Source: Lachnospiraceae bacterium | Lineage (GTDB): Bacteria; Bacillota; Clostridia; Lachnospirales; Lachnospiraceae | Reading direction: 5' to 3' | NCBI GenBank assembly: GCA_021772075.1 | Contig: JAETNQ010000009.1 | Span: 1 to 64,000, forward strand | DNA: 64,000 nucleotides | In this document: positions 1-10,230 of the stretch, piece by piece | Layout of the letters: every line of letters starts with the position of its first letter | Numbering within the stretch: position 1 is the stretch's first letter | Made by a program: the position numbers and the translations under genes | Notes under the pieces: model-generated | Database searches by the model: none | Told to the model about the DNA's origin: nothing | The model's input: only the letters and a program-made list of their open reading frames with translations

Positions 1-46
1 AAAATTTTTAAAGTAGCCGAAATATACAACATTTTTAAGAATATCA

Positions 47-86
47 AAAGCCGGAATCTCCTTATTTTACGAGGGATTCCGGCTTT
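47..86 (-). terminator. Probable intrinsic terminator of the alaS operon
   Basis: A 12-bp perfect stem (AAAGCCGGAATC at 47-58, GATTCCGGCTTT at 75-86) lies about 120 bp past the alaS stop. On the minus strand it runs into a short T-rich stretch. The stem also reads as T-rich on the plus strand, so it could serve a convergent gene outside the window. Confidence 0.6.
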
Positions 87-208
87 ATTAGCTATTTTAA
101 GTGTTGAAAACGGGATTATATCACATATTTTGGCAGAGTCAACTGTTTTTTGAAATATTTTGTTTTTTACCGCAAACGGCTCCACAAAGCTTCCGCGCCA
201 TGACTCCT

Positions 209-2848
209 TTATCCCAGCTGTCCCGCCAATACTTTTGCAGCTTCCGCGATAGCGCCGTCGATACCCGCAGGGTTCTTGCCCCCCGCCTGGGCCATATTGG
301 GCCTGCCGCCGCCTCCGCCGCCTACCAGCGCGGCAATTCCTTTGATCAGGTTGCCCGCATGGGCCCCTTTCTCCATCGCCCCTTCCGTCGCAAAGGCAAC
401 CAAATTCACTTTGCCGTCCAGATCGGAGAAAAGGACGATAACGCCTTCTCCCAATTTCGCCTTCAACTGGTCTCCCAGATCCCTCAGCCCGTTCATATCC
501 ACCCCTGATACTTTCGCAGCCAGAAGCTTTACGCCGTTGATATCCTGGACTTGATCCATTACGTCCCCCAAAGCGTCCTTCGCCGCCTTGCTCTTTAATG
601 ACTCGTTTTCGCCTTGTAAAGCCTTCATTTCCGCCATCAGATGTTTCAAACGCTCCACCAAGTCTGCAGGAGCCGCCTTGACTGTCTTGGCTGCCTCCGC
701 AAGGACAGCTTCCAGTCCTTCGTAATATTTCCATACGCCGTTTCCGGTCAAGGCTTCGATCCTTCTTACGCCCGCCGCCACGCCGCTTTCCGACAATATT
801 TTAAAATGAGCGATCGTTCCCGTATTCGCCACATGGGTTCCTCCGCAAAGTTCGGTGGAGAAATCCCCCATTTTGACTACCCGCACCGTTTCTCCGTATT
901 TCTCCCCAAACAACGCCATCGCGCCGCTTTTTTTCGCTTCCTCGATGGACATAATACTGGTAACGACCGGAAGGGCATTTGTAATCTGCTCATTGACAAT
1001 CGCTTCTACTTTCGCAATCTCTTCCTTCGTCATCGCGGAAAAATGGCTGAAGTCAAAGCGCAGCCTTTCTCCGTCCACATAAGAACCGGCCTGTTCCACA
1101 TGGGTTCCCAGCACCGTCCGCAGAGCCTTCTGAAGCAAGTGGGTGGCACTATGGTTCTTACAGGTATCCCCGCGTCTTGCCGCATCTACTGTAAGAGTTA
1201 CCGTATCCCCCGTTTTGAACATGCCTTTTGTCACTCTGCCGATATGTCCCACTTTGCCGCCCAGCATCTTGACGGTATCGATCACTTCAAAAGCGCCGTC
1301 CGCCGTAACGATCATGCCCGTGTCCGCGCATTGTCCGCCCATCGTGGCATAAAAAGGAGTCTCTTCCACAAAAATCGTCCCTGCCTCCCCGTCGGTCAGC
1401 GCATCCACGATTTCGGTCTCCGTCGTCAGCACAGTGATCCTGGAATCATGCGACAGCCTGTCGTAGCCTACAAATTCCGTCGTAATATTCGGATCGATGG
1501 ATTCGTAAACGGTTACGTCCGCGCCCATGTAATTCGTCACTTTGCGCGCCGAACGAGCCTTTACCTTCTGCTCTTCCATCGCTTCCGCAAAGCCTTTTTC
1601 ATCCACGGTAAATCCCTTTTCTTCCAGGATCTCCTTCGTCAGATCGAGAGGGAACCCATAGGTATCGTACAGTTTAAAAGCCTCGCTTCCCGCCAGTTCC
1701 TTTTTGCCCTCTTTTTCCATAACCGCTTCCATCTCCGTCAAAATGGAAAGGCCTTGGTCGATCGTTTTATTGAATTTGCCTTCTTCCTGCGTCAGCACAT
1801 TGAAAATAAAATCCTTTTTCTCTTCCAACTCCGGATAGCCGTCCTTGCTTCCCTCGATCACCGTATTGCTCAGATCCGCAAGGAACTGCCCTTCTATGCC
1901 GAGCAGTCTGCCATGCCTTGCCGCGCGGCGGATAATACGCCGCAGCACATATCCCCGGCCCTCGTTGGAAGGCATGATGCCGTCCGAAATCATAAAGGTT
2001 GCGGAGCGGATATGGTCCGTGACAATACGGATGGACACATCCCATTCGTATTTTTTCTTATATTCTTTTCCCGCCAGTTCGCAGACCCTGCCCCGCAGCG
2101 CCTGAATGGTATCCACATCAAAAATGGAATCCACATCCTGCACGACGGTCGCCAGACGCTCCAATCCCATGCCGGTATCGATATTTTTCTGTTCCAGTTC
2201 GCTGTAATTGCCTTTGCCGTCATTGTCAAACTGGGTAAATACATTGTTCCATACTTCGATATAACGGTCGCAGTCACAGCCTACTGTACACCCCGGCTTG
2301 CCGCAGCCGTATTTTTCCCCCCGGTCATAATAAATCTCCGAACAGGGGCCGCAGGGGCCGGAACCGTGTTCCCAAAAATTGTCTTCTTTCCCAAAGCGGA
2401 AAATCCTCTCCGCCGCAATGCCGATTTCTTTATTCCATATGCCAAAAGCTTCATCATCTTCCAGATAAACGGAAGGATAGAGACGGTCCGCATCCAGTCC
2501 GACTACCTCTGTCAGAAATTCCCAGCTCCACCGGATCGCATCCCTTTTAAAATAATCCCCGAAGGAAAAATTCCCCAGCATCTCAAAAAACGTCCCATGC
2601 CTCGCCGTCTTGCCGATATTTTCAATATCCCCGGTACGGATACATTTCTGGCAGGTCGTCACCCTCCTCCTCGGCGGTATCTCCTGGCCGGTAAAATAAG
2701 GCTTTAGGGGAGCCATGCCGGAATTAATCAGCAGAAGGCTGTTATCGTTGTGGGGAACCAGCGAAAAACTTTTCATCGCCAGATGCCCTTTGCTTTCAAA
2801 AAACTCCAAAAACATCCTTCTCAGTTCGTTTACCCCATATTGTTTCAT
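209..2848 (-). CDS. alaS: Alanyl-tRNA synthetase
   Basis: Charges tRNA-Ala with alanine and hydrolyses mischarged Ser/Gly-tRNA-Ala in the cytoplasm. The 879-residue product has the usual full length: an N-terminal class II catalytic domain (start MKQYGVNELRRMFLEFFESKGH, with RHGTFFEMLGNFSFGDYF as motif 2 region), then the editing domain with zinc ligands HSATHLL and CGGTH, and a C-terminal C-Ala domain with a glycine-rich GGGGGGRPNMAQAGG segment. The ATG follows a GGGAAAGGAA ribosome site. It is the last gene of the minus-strand block, 27 bp after glyS, so two synthetases are probably co-transcribed. No T-box leader is visible in the short gap. Confidence 0.98.
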   Translation of the reverse strand: MKQYGVNELRRMFLEFFESKGHLAMKSFSLVPHNDNSLLLINSGMAPLKPYFTGQEIPPRRRVTTCQKCIRTGDIENIGKTARHGTFFEMLGNFSFGDYFKRDAIRWSWEFLTEVVGLDADRLYPSVYLEDDEAFGIWNKEIGIAAERIFRFGKEDNFWEHGSGPCGPCSEIYYDRGEKYGCGKPGCTVGCDCDRYIEVWNNVFTQFDNDGKGNYSELEQKNIDTGMGLERLATVVQDVDSIFDVDTIQALRGRVCELAGKEYKKKYEWDVSIRIVTDHIRSATFMISDGIMPSNEGRGYVLRRIIRRAARHGRLLGIEGQFLADLSNTVIEGSKDGYPELEEKKDFIFNVLTQEEGKFNKTIDQGLSILTEMEAVMEKEGKKELAGSEAFKLYDTYGFPLDLTKEILEEKGFTVDEKGFAEAMEEQKVKARSARKVTNYMGADVTVYESIDPNITTEFVGYDRLSHDSRITVLTTETEIVDALTDGEAGTIFVEETPFYATMGGQCADTGMIVTADGAFEVIDTVKMLGGKVGHIGRVTKGMFKTGDTVTLTVDAARRGDTCKNHSATHLLQKALRTVLGTHVEQAGSYVDGERLRFDFSHFSAMTKEEIAKVEAIVNEQITNALPVVTSIMSIEEAKKSGAMALFGEKYGETVRVVKMGDFSTELCGGTHVANTGTIAHFKILSESGVAAGVRRIEALTGNGVWKYYEGLEAVLAEAAKTVKAAPADLVERLKHLMAEMKALQGENESLKSKAAKDALGDVMDQVQDINGVKLLAAKVSGVDMNGLRDLGDQLKAKLGEGVIVLFSDLDGKVNLVAFATEGAMEKGAHAGNLIKGIAALVGGGGGGRPNMAQAGGKNPAGIDGAIAEAAKVLAGQLG

Positions 2849-2875
2849 CGTCGTTTCTGTTCCTTTCCCACTTAT

Positions 2876-4264
2876 TTAAAAATCGAATTTATCCGCAAAG
2901 TAAGCGTCCAGCTCTGCAACCGCCACCCGCTCCTGCTCCATGGAATCGCGGAAACGCACCGTCACGCAGCCGTCGGTCTCCGAATCAAAGTCATAGGTGA
3001 CGCAGAAAGGCGTTCCGATCTCATCCTGCCTGCGGTAACGCTTGCCGATATTTCCCCTGTCGTCAAATTCACAGTTATATTTTTTCGACAGACTGGCAAA
3101 AATTTTCTCCGCCCCTTCGTTCAGTTTCTTGGAAAGAGGAAGCACGCCGATCTTCACCGGAGCCAGCGCCGGATGGAAGTGAAGGACGGTACGCACATCC
3201 CCTTCCCCGATCTCTTCCTCGTCATAAGCGGCGCAAAGGAATGCCAGCACCACCCTGTCCGCGCCAAGGGAAGGCTCGATCACATAAGGCACATATCTTA
3301 CGTTCTTTCCATCATCAAAATAAGTCAGATCCTGGCCGGAAGTATTCTGGTGCTGCGTCAGGTCATAATCCGTCCTGTCCGCAATCCCCCACAATTCCCC
3401 CCATCCAAAAGGAAATAAAAATTCGATGTCCGTAGTCGCCTTGGAGTAGAAGGAAAGTTCTTCCTTGTCGTGGTCCCTGACGCGCATTTCTTCCTCTTTC
3501 ATTCCAAGCTTCTTCAGCCAGTCGATGCAGAACTGCTTCCAATAAGCGAACCACTCCAGATCCGTATCCGGCTCACAGAAAAATTCCAGTTCCATCTGCT
3601 CAAACTCTCTGGTACGGAATGTAAAATTGCCCGGCGTGATCTCGTTGCGGAATGATTTTCCGATCTGGCCGATGCCGAAAGGAATCTTTTTCCTGGAAGT
3701 CCTCTGCACATTTTTAAAATTCACAAAAATCCCCTGTGCGGTCTCCGGTCTTAAGTATACCGTGTTTTTCGCGTCCTCGGTAACGCCTTGGAACGTCTTG
3801 AACATCAGGTTGAATTGTCGGATATCCGTAAAATTATGTTTGCCGCAAGTAGGACAGGGAACCTGGTTTTCCTCGATGAAATTTTTCATTTTTTCCTGAG
3901 ACCAGCCGTCTATGGAACCATCCAGCGCTATCTGGTGCTCCGCCGCATAATCTTCGATGATCTTATCCGCCCGGAAACGCTCATGGCATTCCTTGCAGTC
4001 CATCAAAGGATCGGAAAAGCCGCCCAGATGCCCGGATGCCACCCATGTCTGGGGGTTCATCAGGATCGCGCAGTCCACGCCCACGTTATAAGGGTTTTCC
4101 ATAATAAATTTCTGCCACCATGCCTTTTTTACATTATTTTTCAATTCCACGCCGAGATTACCGTAATCCCACGTATTAGCCAGGCCTCCGTATATCTCCG
4201 AGCCGGGATATACAAACCCCCTTGCTTTCGCCAACGCTACGATCTTATCCATTGTTTTTTCCAT
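2876..4264 (-). CDS. glyS: Glycyl-tRNA synthetase, single-chain (alpha2) type
   Basis: Attaches glycine to tRNA-Gly. The 462-residue length and motifs mark the eukaryote/archaeal-like homodimeric class II enzyme rather than the bacterial alpha/beta GlyQ-GlyS pair: [12 protein letters not shown] at the N-terminus, motif 2 region [21 protein letters not shown], motif 3 region [14 protein letters not shown], and a C-terminal anticodon-binding domain ([13 protein letters not shown] onward). The ATG has a GGAGAGAAA site. It lies 24 bp after the lipoprotein gene and just before alaS, consistent with one operon. Confidence 0.97.
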   Translation of the reverse strand: MEKTMDKIVALAKARGFVYPGSEIYGGLANTWDYGNLGVELKNNVKKAWWQKFIMENPYNVGVDCAILMNPQTWVASGHLGGFSDPLMDCKECHERFRADKIIEDYAAEHQIALDGSIDGWSQEKMKNFIEENQVPCPTCGKHNFTDIRQFNLMFKTFQGVTEDAKNTVYLRPETAQGIFVNFKNVQRTSRKKIPFGIGQIGKSFRNEITPGNFTFRTREFEQMELEFFCEPDTDLEWFAYWKQFCIDWLKKLGMKEEEMRVRDHDKEELSFYSKATTDIEFLFPFGWGELWGIADRTDYDLTQHQNTSGQDLTYFDDGKNVRYVPYVIEPSLGADRVVLAFLCAAYDEEEIGEGDVRTVLHFHPALAPVKIGVLPLSKKLNEGAEKIFASLSKKYNCEFDDRGNIGKRYRRQDEIGTPFCVTYDFDSETDGCVTVRFRDSMEQERVAVAELDAYFADKFDF

Positions 4265-4288
4265 TTTCTCTCCACTTCTCCTTTAGCC

Positions 4289-4942
4289 CTATTTATATAT
4301 AATATAATATCTGCCTAACGCTTCCCCGTTCTCATCCGGCTGCATATCCGCCCGGTTCTTTCCCGAAACCGTTACATTCTCTCCCACATACAATATTTTT
4401 CCCGTTACTTTCACGCGCGAAGGGGACTCCGCAATCAATATTTTCGAGCTTCCCATGCCCAGGATATCTTCTTTCCCTATGGTTTTCCCCCCTTTGGCAT
4501 CGGTCAGGGAAATGTCAAAATTATACCCCTTGTCCTGCGCCTCGGCGACCGTTCCGCAAAACAATGTCTTATGGTTATAGGAATCCGTATTATACGCCGT
4601 ATAAACATCCGCAGAGGAATACTTTACCCGCACAATCAACCTGCCGTCCGTATTTTCGAATTTGTCCACGGCGACTCCTCCGTCGTCCCGGCCTTCGTTA
4701 AAGCTCTCCACCTCGGCCAGCAGAATGTCCCTCAGATTCGTTTCGTCATAATATGCCTCTCCGAATTCCTCATTGATCGTTTCCACGATACTGCCGTCCT
4801 TCATGACCTCGATCTCGGTTCCTGCCGCGGCATCCAAAGCGGCCGGTTCCTGGTTTTTCGTTCCGCCTTCCCCGCAGCCGCACAAAACGGCGCCTGCCAG
4901 GAATACGCATGTTATCGATTTCGCCCATCTCCATCTGCTCAT
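4289..4942 (-). CDS. Predicted lipoprotein, unknown function
   Basis: No family recognised. The chosen ATG (MSRWRWAKS) has a strong GGAGGGTGAACGG site, while an upstream in-frame Met at 4963 has none. The product is 217 residues with a signal peptide ending in the lipobox-like LCGC, so it is probably diacylglyceryl-anchored outside the membrane. A mixed alpha/beta body of about 190 residues follows with no further cysteine motif beyond a single FCG. It sits between recO and glyS in the same direction, so it is probably carried in the housekeeping transcript. Confidence 0.8.
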   Translation of the reverse strand: MSRWRWAKSITCVFLAGAVLCGCGEGGTKNQEPAALDAAAGTEIEVMKDGSIVETINEEFGEAYYDETNLRDILLAEVESFNEGRDDGGVAVDKFENTDGRLIVRVKYSSADVYTAYNTDSYNHKTLFCGTVAEAQDKGYNFDISLTDAKGGKTIGKEDILGMGSSKILIAESPSRVKVTGKILYVGENVTVSGKNRADMQPDENGEALGRYYIIYK

Positions 4943-5003
4943 CCGTTCACCCTCCATATCCAACCTATTATATCCGACTTATTCCTTTTTTTCAACTCTA
5001 AAA

Positions 5004-5657
5004 TCAAATCCCAAGGCTTTCCAGAATCCCCAGGCTCTTCATCTCCCTGTCCATATGCTTCCTCCGGTATATCCCCGCTATCTCTTCCAGCTCCTCTAAG
5101 ATTTCCCCCGCCACCGAAAAAGTGTATAATTTTTCTATCGGGCTTTTTTCTATGTAGTCCATGGCATATACCGTGGATTCCTTCCACTCCCTGCTTTTCG
5201 GTATCCCGGGATATTCCCCGTTCGCCGCCAACGCCCTGATTTCAAACACATACCGCACCAGTTTCCGATCCAGCCCTTTGGCCAGGAGCGCCCGCAAAGA
5301 CTGGTACAGCAGTTTCAGCATTTCTATTTCCTCATTGTTCTCCCTCGTATAGTAATCCGCTACTTCCAGAAAGTACATCCCATAGCAGGCGGCGGAAAAA
5401 TCCTCCCTCAGGCCCTCAAAATAATTCTGAATATCCGCCTCGGACATATTATAAGAAGTTCTTCCCTCATAAATCTTGAATTCGCCGAACGCAAACGGGG
5501 AAGCCGCCGCTGCCAGACGGCTGTTCGGCCTTCTCGCCCCTTTTGCAAAAACGGATATCTTCCCTCTTTCTTTCGTTAAAATAACGACGCGCCTATCGTA
5601 TTCCCCGATAGGCACTGTCTTCAGTATAATCCCTGTTAACTTTACAAACTCCTGCAT
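5004..5657 (-). CDS. recO: DNA repair protein RecO
   Basis: RecO anneals complementary strands and helps load RecA on SSB-coated DNA in the RecFOR pathway. The 217-residue protein begins with the OB-fold (KLTGIILKTVPIGEYDRRVVILTKERGKISVFAKGARR), followed by the helical domain. It carries only one cysteine, so the four-cysteine zinc site found in some RecO proteins is absent, and it is shorter than the usual 240-250 residues. The start overlaps the end of the yqzL-like gene by 65 bp. This era/yqzL/recO order is the classical Firmicute one. Confidence 0.93.
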   Translation of the reverse strand: MQEFVKLTGIILKTVPIGEYDRRVVILTKERGKISVFAKGARRPNSRLAAAASPFAFGEFKIYEGRTSYNMSEADIQNYFEGLREDFSAACYGMYFLEVADYYTRENNEEIEMLKLLYQSLRALLAKGLDRKLVRYVFEIRALAANGEYPGIPKSREWKESTVYAMDYIEKSPIEKLYTFSVAGEILEELEEIAGIYRRKHMDREMKSLGILESLGI

Positions 5658-5784
5658 ACGGGTTCTCCCCCATAACGGTATTTTCTTTCGATATGTTCCC
5701 TTTTCCCTGTACTTCCCTGAACTTTAAGTAATCTTCCACGCTGCCGGTATTTAAGAATTGTTGCCAGTAATTTAATCCCTTCAT
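5593..5784 (-). CDS. yqzL: YqzL-family small protein
   Basis: A 63-residue protein between era and recO. Its N-terminus (MKGLNYWQQFLNTGSVEDYL) keeps the pattern W-x(2)-F-x(2)-TG-x-V-x(2)-YL-x-F of the Bacillus YqzL family, which occupies the same place. The start follows an AGGGGG site; nine upstream in-frame codons have no support. The last 22 or so codons overlap recO and are not recognisable, so the protein is longer than the roughly 47-residue Bacillus form. The function of the family is not established to my knowledge. Confidence 0.75.
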   Translation of the reverse strand: MKGLNYWQQFLNTGSVEDYLKFREVQGKGNISKENTVMGENPYAGVCKVNRDYTEDSAYRGIR

Positions 5785-5871
5785 CTTGTGCCCCCTGACT
5801 TCTGCCGCCACCGGTTTTGCTTCCGCCAGCGGCTTTCTTCTATCTGTTAGGGTTCGCTTTTTTTATCTTTC

Positions 5872-6774
5872 CTATTCGGAATCTTTGGGATTATAACCGA
5901 AATTTTTCATATACAGATCGCTGTCCCTCCAGCCTTTCCTCACCTTTACCCATAGCTGCAGATTCACCCTGCACTCCAGCATATCCTCTATCTCCGTCCT
6001 GGCCTGGCTTCCGATCTTTTTCAGCATCGCTCCTTTTTTCCCAATGATAATTCCTTTATGGGATTCCCGTTCGCATATGATCGTAGCCTCTATATCGGCT
6101 ATCTTCCTGCGGAATTTCATGCTTTCAATAACGACTGCAATTCCATGGGGAATCTCTTCCTCCAGGCACCGCAGCGCTTTCTCCCGGATCAGCTCCGCCA
6201 CGATCTGGCGCTCCGGCTGGTCCGTCACCGTATCTTCATCGTAAAAAGGTTCTCCATAAGGAAGATACGCCATAATACAGGATATGAGCGTATCCGTGTT
6301 ATCCCCCTTCAACGCCGATACGGGAACGATTTCCGAAAAATCCATTTCCTTCCGGTACGCGTCTATAAAGGTCAGCACTTCTTCCTTCTTTACCTTATCC
6401 GTTTTATTAATCACCAAAATCACGGGCGTCTTTACCTTTTTCAGCTGTTCCATGATATGCCTCTCCCCGGCTCCGATAAAGGTAGTCGGTTCCACCAGCC
6501 AGAGGATCACGTCCACCTCCGTCAGCGCGCGCTCCGCAATATGCACCATATAATTCCCCAGCTTGTTTTTCGGCTTATGAATGCCGGGCGTATCTACAAA
6601 TACGATCTGCCCCTCCTCCGAAGTATATACTGTCTGTATCCGGTTGCGGGTCGTCTGGGGACGGCTGCTTGTAATGGCGATTTTCTGCCCGATCAAATGA
6701 TTCATCAGCGTGGATTTTCCCACGTTCGGCCTCCCGATCAAAGTGGCAAACCCCGATTTAAAATGATGGTCCAA
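5872..6774 (-). CDS. era: GTPase Era
   Basis: Ras-like GTPase that binds the 3' end of 16S rRNA and assists 30S maturation. At 300 residues it is standard length: G1 GRPNVGKS (about 14-21), G3 DTPG, G4 NKTD, G5 SALKG, then a C-terminal KH domain with GKKGAMLKKIG. Translation seems to start at TTG (GGAGAAGACA then TTG-GAC), an uncommon start for an essential gene. It lies 16 bp after the M16C protease gene and upstream of yqzL and recO. Confidence 0.97.
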   Translation of the reverse strand: MDHHFKSGFATLIGRPNVGKSTLMNHLIGQKIAITSSRPQTTRNRIQTVYTSEEGQIVFVDTPGIHKPKNKLGNYMVHIAERALTEVDVILWLVEPTTFIGAGERHIMEQLKKVKTPVILVINKTDKVKKEEVLTFIDAYRKEMDFSEIVPVSALKGDNTDTLISCIMAYLPYGEPFYDEDTVTDQPERQIVAELIREKALRCLEEEIPHGIAVVIESMKFRRKIADIEATIICERESHKGIIIGKKGAMLKKIGSQARTEIEDMLECRVNLQLWVKVRKGWRDSDLYMKNFGYNPKDSE

Positions 6775-6790
6775 TGTCTTCTCCTTTTTC

Positions 6791-9754
6791 TTAATGGAAC
6801 AAAGGTTCCAATTTCCCGAACATCTCTCTGTTTTCTTTTAGTTTTTCTTCGCTGCCCACCACGCAGAGGCAGTCTTCCTCCATAAATGCCCGTATATGCC
6901 CGGCAAGCCCGCGGATCGCTTCTGCTGTAGCGCCCAGCAGCTCGTCCCGTTCTTTCTGTACGCTGGCAAACGGAAGCTTCGTCATATATCCCGTCAGGGA
7001 ATATAATCCCTTCGCGGCAGGAGTCATCGGCACATCCATGTCGCTGACCGCCCCGATGACAAACTGCGTCATCGTCCGTTCGTCCGCCTCGAATCCTTCG
7101 ATATACTCCGCCGCCTTTTCATAAACATCCACAGTCTTTTCCAGGTTCGGATCCCTATAAGAAACAAAATAACTGTCCCCCGATTTCCCGAAGCTGCACA
7201 TGCAGCCATAGGCGCCGCCTTTTACCCTTACCCGGTTCCAGAGGTAATCATATCCCATCATTACCTTCAATACTTTTAGTGCCCCCGTATAGGGAAGCCC
7301 CTTATGGATAAAATTGCCTGCCCGGCATACATACTGCACCTGGGCGGATGTCAGATAGCCCTCGTTTTTCTTTGACAGCTCCGGCCGGTACGCTTTCTTT
7401 TCCACCGGGACGGTAAATAATTTTTCCTTAAACGAACGGACAAGCGCATCGATTCCCTGCGCGCCTTTTTTCTCCCCGGTATAATCCAGCATGAAATTTT
7501 CAGGCCGGAAAATGGAATGAACGAGCGCCGTCATTTTTCCTTCCAGATCTTCTTTTTCCTCTTCGAACCTCTCCGACAGCTTTTCCAGCAGCCGGTACTG
7601 GGGAATTCCGCTGATCTGCTCCGCTACGGCCGCCGTCTGAGATACATAGGAAAGCGCCCGGACCGCCGCCAGGGAATGCCCTGCCGACATCATAGTCGCC
7701 TGCATCCGCGACTGCAACTCCGCGATCACGTCATACAGCCTTTTTTTATCCCCGAACCTGGACCGGAGGGCGATCTCCTCCACCAGGCGGAAGGCTTCCC
7801 CTATATTTTCATAAAGCATCTTTGCTTTTATTTCCAGCATCACTTTGTATTCCGACAGATTCCGGGAATCGATATAGGTATTCGCCACGATGCTGATTCC
7901 GCCGGTTTTTATATTCGTCTCATGGTACAGGTCTCCGTACGCATAATTCTCCGTATCCACCATGCCCAATACATTCTTCAATACGCCGATATACGGGAAA
8001 AGTTCTGCCGGTATCTGCCCGATATCGAACATAAACCGCAGATAGGCGATCCCGTTTGTATAGATATCATGCTCCAGAACCAATGTGCCGTCAGCCGTTT
8101 CATGTTCTTCGTTTATATATGGTTCCGCTTCTTTTTTAATATCCTCCCGTTTCAGCAGGGGAATCCTGGCCAAAGCTTCTTTGCTGTTCGGCTCTTCCTG
8201 ATATTCCTCCAGCGCCTTGGTCTGCCTGATGATCTCCTCCAGTTCTTCCCTGCCCAGCGACTCCTTCCATTCCTGCAGTTTCTTCTGCAAAGCCGCGTCC
8301 TTCCTGGCCGTCATCCCTTTTGACGGGGCAAGGACGAGTATGGATTTGTGCGCATTGTCCAGCAAGTATCTGCGGATCAAGTCTTCATAATATCCGCTCT
8401 CCGCTTCTTCCTTCAATACCCCGAAGGTTTCATTGGCTTCCACATGCAGGAAAGGTTTTTTATCATCATACAGCCAGCTGTCCAGCGCCTGCAGGCCCAG
8501 AATCAGCCCTTTGGGATAACTGCCGAAATCGGATTCCCTGTATTTGAATTCAAAATAATTCAACCCCGCTTTCAGCGCCTTCCTGTCGATGCCCGCTTCT
8601 GCCTGTTCCTTCAATACTTCTTCGATCACGCGGACGAACTCTTCTTTCTGTCCTTCCTCCGCGCCCTTCGCCACAATGGAAAAATACGGCTGCATCACTC
8701 CGTTATCATACGTGCTGTATATTTCCTTTCCGATCCCCTGCCGGATCAGCGCCTCCTTCAAAGGAGCGCCAGGCGCGGAACAAAGGGCATAATCCAATAC
8801 CTGGAAGGCAATATACAGTTTCTTGTCCAGATTATCCCCGACCACCGCGTTATAAGCCAGATAAGTATTGTTTTTTTCCGACTCTTCTTCCATGATCGAA
8901 TACTCTTTCCGTATTTCCTTCGGAACCGCAAACCCCTCCTGCATCCGTATCTTTGAGTCCACCGCAAGCGCATCGAAGCGGGACAAGTATTCTTTATCGA
9001 TAAACTCCAGCTTTTCCGCCATATCCATGTCGCCGTACAGATAAATATAGCTGTTGGAAGGATGGTAATATTTTTTATGGAAGTCAAGAAAAGCTTCATA
9101 AGTCAGATCCGGAATGGTCTCCGGATCCCCCCCTGATTCCGTCCCGTAAGCGGTATCGGGGAACAGGGAATTCAAGACTTCCCTCTCCAGCACGTCGTCC
9201 GGGGAAGAAAAAGCCCCTTTCATTTCATTATAGACTACTCCGTTGATCGTCAGGTCGTCTTCCAGATCCGCCAGATCATAATGCCAGCCTTCCTGCATGA
9301 AAATTTTCTTTTCCTGATAAATATTCGGATAGAAAACTGCATCCAGGTAAACGTGCATCAGATTCTGGAAATCCTTGTCATTGCAGCTTGCCACCGGATA
9401 GACCGTTTTATCCGGGTACGTCATGGCATTCAAAAAAGTATTCAGCGACCCCTTCGCCAGTTCGATAAAAGGATCCTTCACAGGAAAATTCCTGGAACCG
9501 CATAGTACCGTATGCTCAATAATATGCGCCACTCCGGTGCTGTCCTCAGGCGGCGTGCGGAAACCGATATAAAAAACTTTATTGTTATCATCATTGGAAA
9601 GCAGAGCCAGCCTTGCCCCGGTTTTTTTATGGCGCAAAAGAAAGCCATAAGAGTTCAGATCCGGCACTTGCCTGGATTCCAATATCTCATAGCTCCCCAA
9701 TTCCGCAATCCTCTGTTTCATCTGTTCCTGCTGTTGATTATCCCTCTTTTCCAT
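6791..9754 (-). CDS. M16C-family zinc metallopeptidase (presequence-protease type)
   Basis: An approximately 110-kDa clamshell peptidase of 987 residues, the usual size for M16C (PreP/Cym1-like) enzymes that degrade short unfolded peptides inside a closed chamber. The inverted zinc motif HIIEH is at residues 77-81 (GVAHIIEHTVLCGS), with the downstream glutamate region VVYNEMKGAFSSPDDVL. No signal peptide is seen, so it is cytoplasmic. The ATG follows GGAAAGGACAAAGAG. It lies upstream of era in the same transcript direction, a common Clostridial arrangement as far as I know. Confidence 0.92.
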   Translation of the reverse strand: MEKRDNQQQEQMKQRIAELGSYEILESRQVPDLNSYGFLLRHKKTGARLALLSNDDNNKVFYIGFRTPPEDSTGVAHIIEHTVLCGSRNFPVKDPFIELAKGSLNTFLNAMTYPDKTVYPVASCNDKDFQNLMHVYLDAVFYPNIYQEKKIFMQEGWHYDLADLEDDLTINGVVYNEMKGAFSSPDDVLEREVLNSLFPDTAYGTESGGDPETIPDLTYEAFLDFHKKYYHPSNSYIYLYGDMDMAEKLEFIDKEYLSRFDALAVDSKIRMQEGFAVPKEIRKEYSIMEEESEKNNTYLAYNAVVGDNLDKKLYIAFQVLDYALCSAPGAPLKEALIRQGIGKEIYSTYDNGVMQPYFSIVAKGAEEGQKEEFVRVIEEVLKEQAEAGIDRKALKAGLNYFEFKYRESDFGSYPKGLILGLQALDSWLYDDKKPFLHVEANETFGVLKEEAESGYYEDLIRRYLLDNAHKSILVLAPSKGMTARKDAALQKKLQEWKESLGREELEEIIRQTKALEEYQEEPNSKEALARIPLLKREDIKKEAEPYINEEHETADGTLVLEHDIYTNGIAYLRFMFDIGQIPAELFPYIGVLKNVLGMVDTENYAYGDLYHETNIKTGGISIVANTYIDSRNLSEYKVMLEIKAKMLYENIGEAFRLVEEIALRSRFGDKKRLYDVIAELQSRMQATMMSAGHSLAAVRALSYVSQTAAVAEQISGIPQYRLLEKLSERFEEEKEDLEGKMTALVHSIFRPENFMLDYTGEKKGAQGIDALVRSFKEKLFTVPVEKKAYRPELSKKNEGYLTSAQVQYVCRAGNFIHKGLPYTGALKVLKVMMGYDYLWNRVRVKGGAYGCMCSFGKSGDSYFVSYRDPNLEKTVDVYEKAAEYIEGFEADERTMTQFVIGAVSDMDVPMTPAAKGLYSLTGYMTKLPFASVQKERDELLGATAEAIRGLAGHIRAFMEEDCLCVVGSEEKLKENREMFGKLEPLFH

Positions 9755-9785
9755 TTCTCTTTGTCCTTTCCCTTTCTTCCGGCCC

Positions 9786-10229
9786 TTACACCGTAAAAGT
9801 CATTAATCCAAGCTTGGAAAAAATAATTTCCCTGATGATGATTCCCGTCTGTTTCTTCCTGGCCAGGTTCATCCCCGCCAGTTCCTTCAGCGTATAAATC
9901 CTGTCTTTATAACGTATTCGCGCCTTTCCGGCCAGACTCCTCGTTTCCTCCGGAATACTGGCCTTTACCTTTACCTTCAGTTCCCGGAAGGTCCTATAGG
10001 CGAAACTGTCTTCCGTCATATAATAAAAATGGCTTTCCAACGTAGTCGAGGCATCCACGTCTTTCAAAATATAATGGGTAATAATCGTCTTCAGTTTGAA
10101 TGCCGCTGTTTCTTCCTCCAGCAATTCCTCATAGCTGTACCTCGCTCCCACATAAATCGCCCCTGCATCCTGCAAAATATATTTAAAATCCCTGTCCTGC
10201 GGCAATATTTCTTCTTTTCTATTTTCCAT
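9786..10229 (-). CDS. Conserved-looking protein of unknown function
   Basis: A 147-residue cytoplasmic protein with no recognised domain. It is rich in charged residues, with no membrane segments, signal peptide or cysteine motif. It opens with MENRKEEILPQDRDFKYILQ and ends in a basic segment (NLARKKQTGIIIREII). Its start lies immediately after the stop of the sigma-like gene and it is followed by the M16C peptidase, so the three are very probably translated from one mRNA. Bases and codons resemble the neighbours, so I take it as a real gene. Confidence 0.75.
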   Translation of the reverse strand: MENRKEEILPQDRDFKYILQDAGAIYVGARYSYEELLEEETAAFKLKTIITHYILKDVDASTTLESHFYYMTEDSFAYRTFRELKVKVKASIPEETRSLAGKARIRYKDRIYTLKELAGMNLARKKQTGIIIREIIFSKLGLMTFTV

Positions 10230-10230
10230 C

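Noticed and set aside
641..2707. A 688-codon open frame on the plus strand across alaS
   Set aside because: It is antisense to a complete alanyl-tRNA synthetase, has no ribosome site and no recognisable motif. Long antisense frames recur across the high-GC third-position genes here.
2849..2875. T-box leader for alaS or glyS
   Set aside because: The gaps before both genes are under 30 bp, too short for specifier and antiterminator stems.
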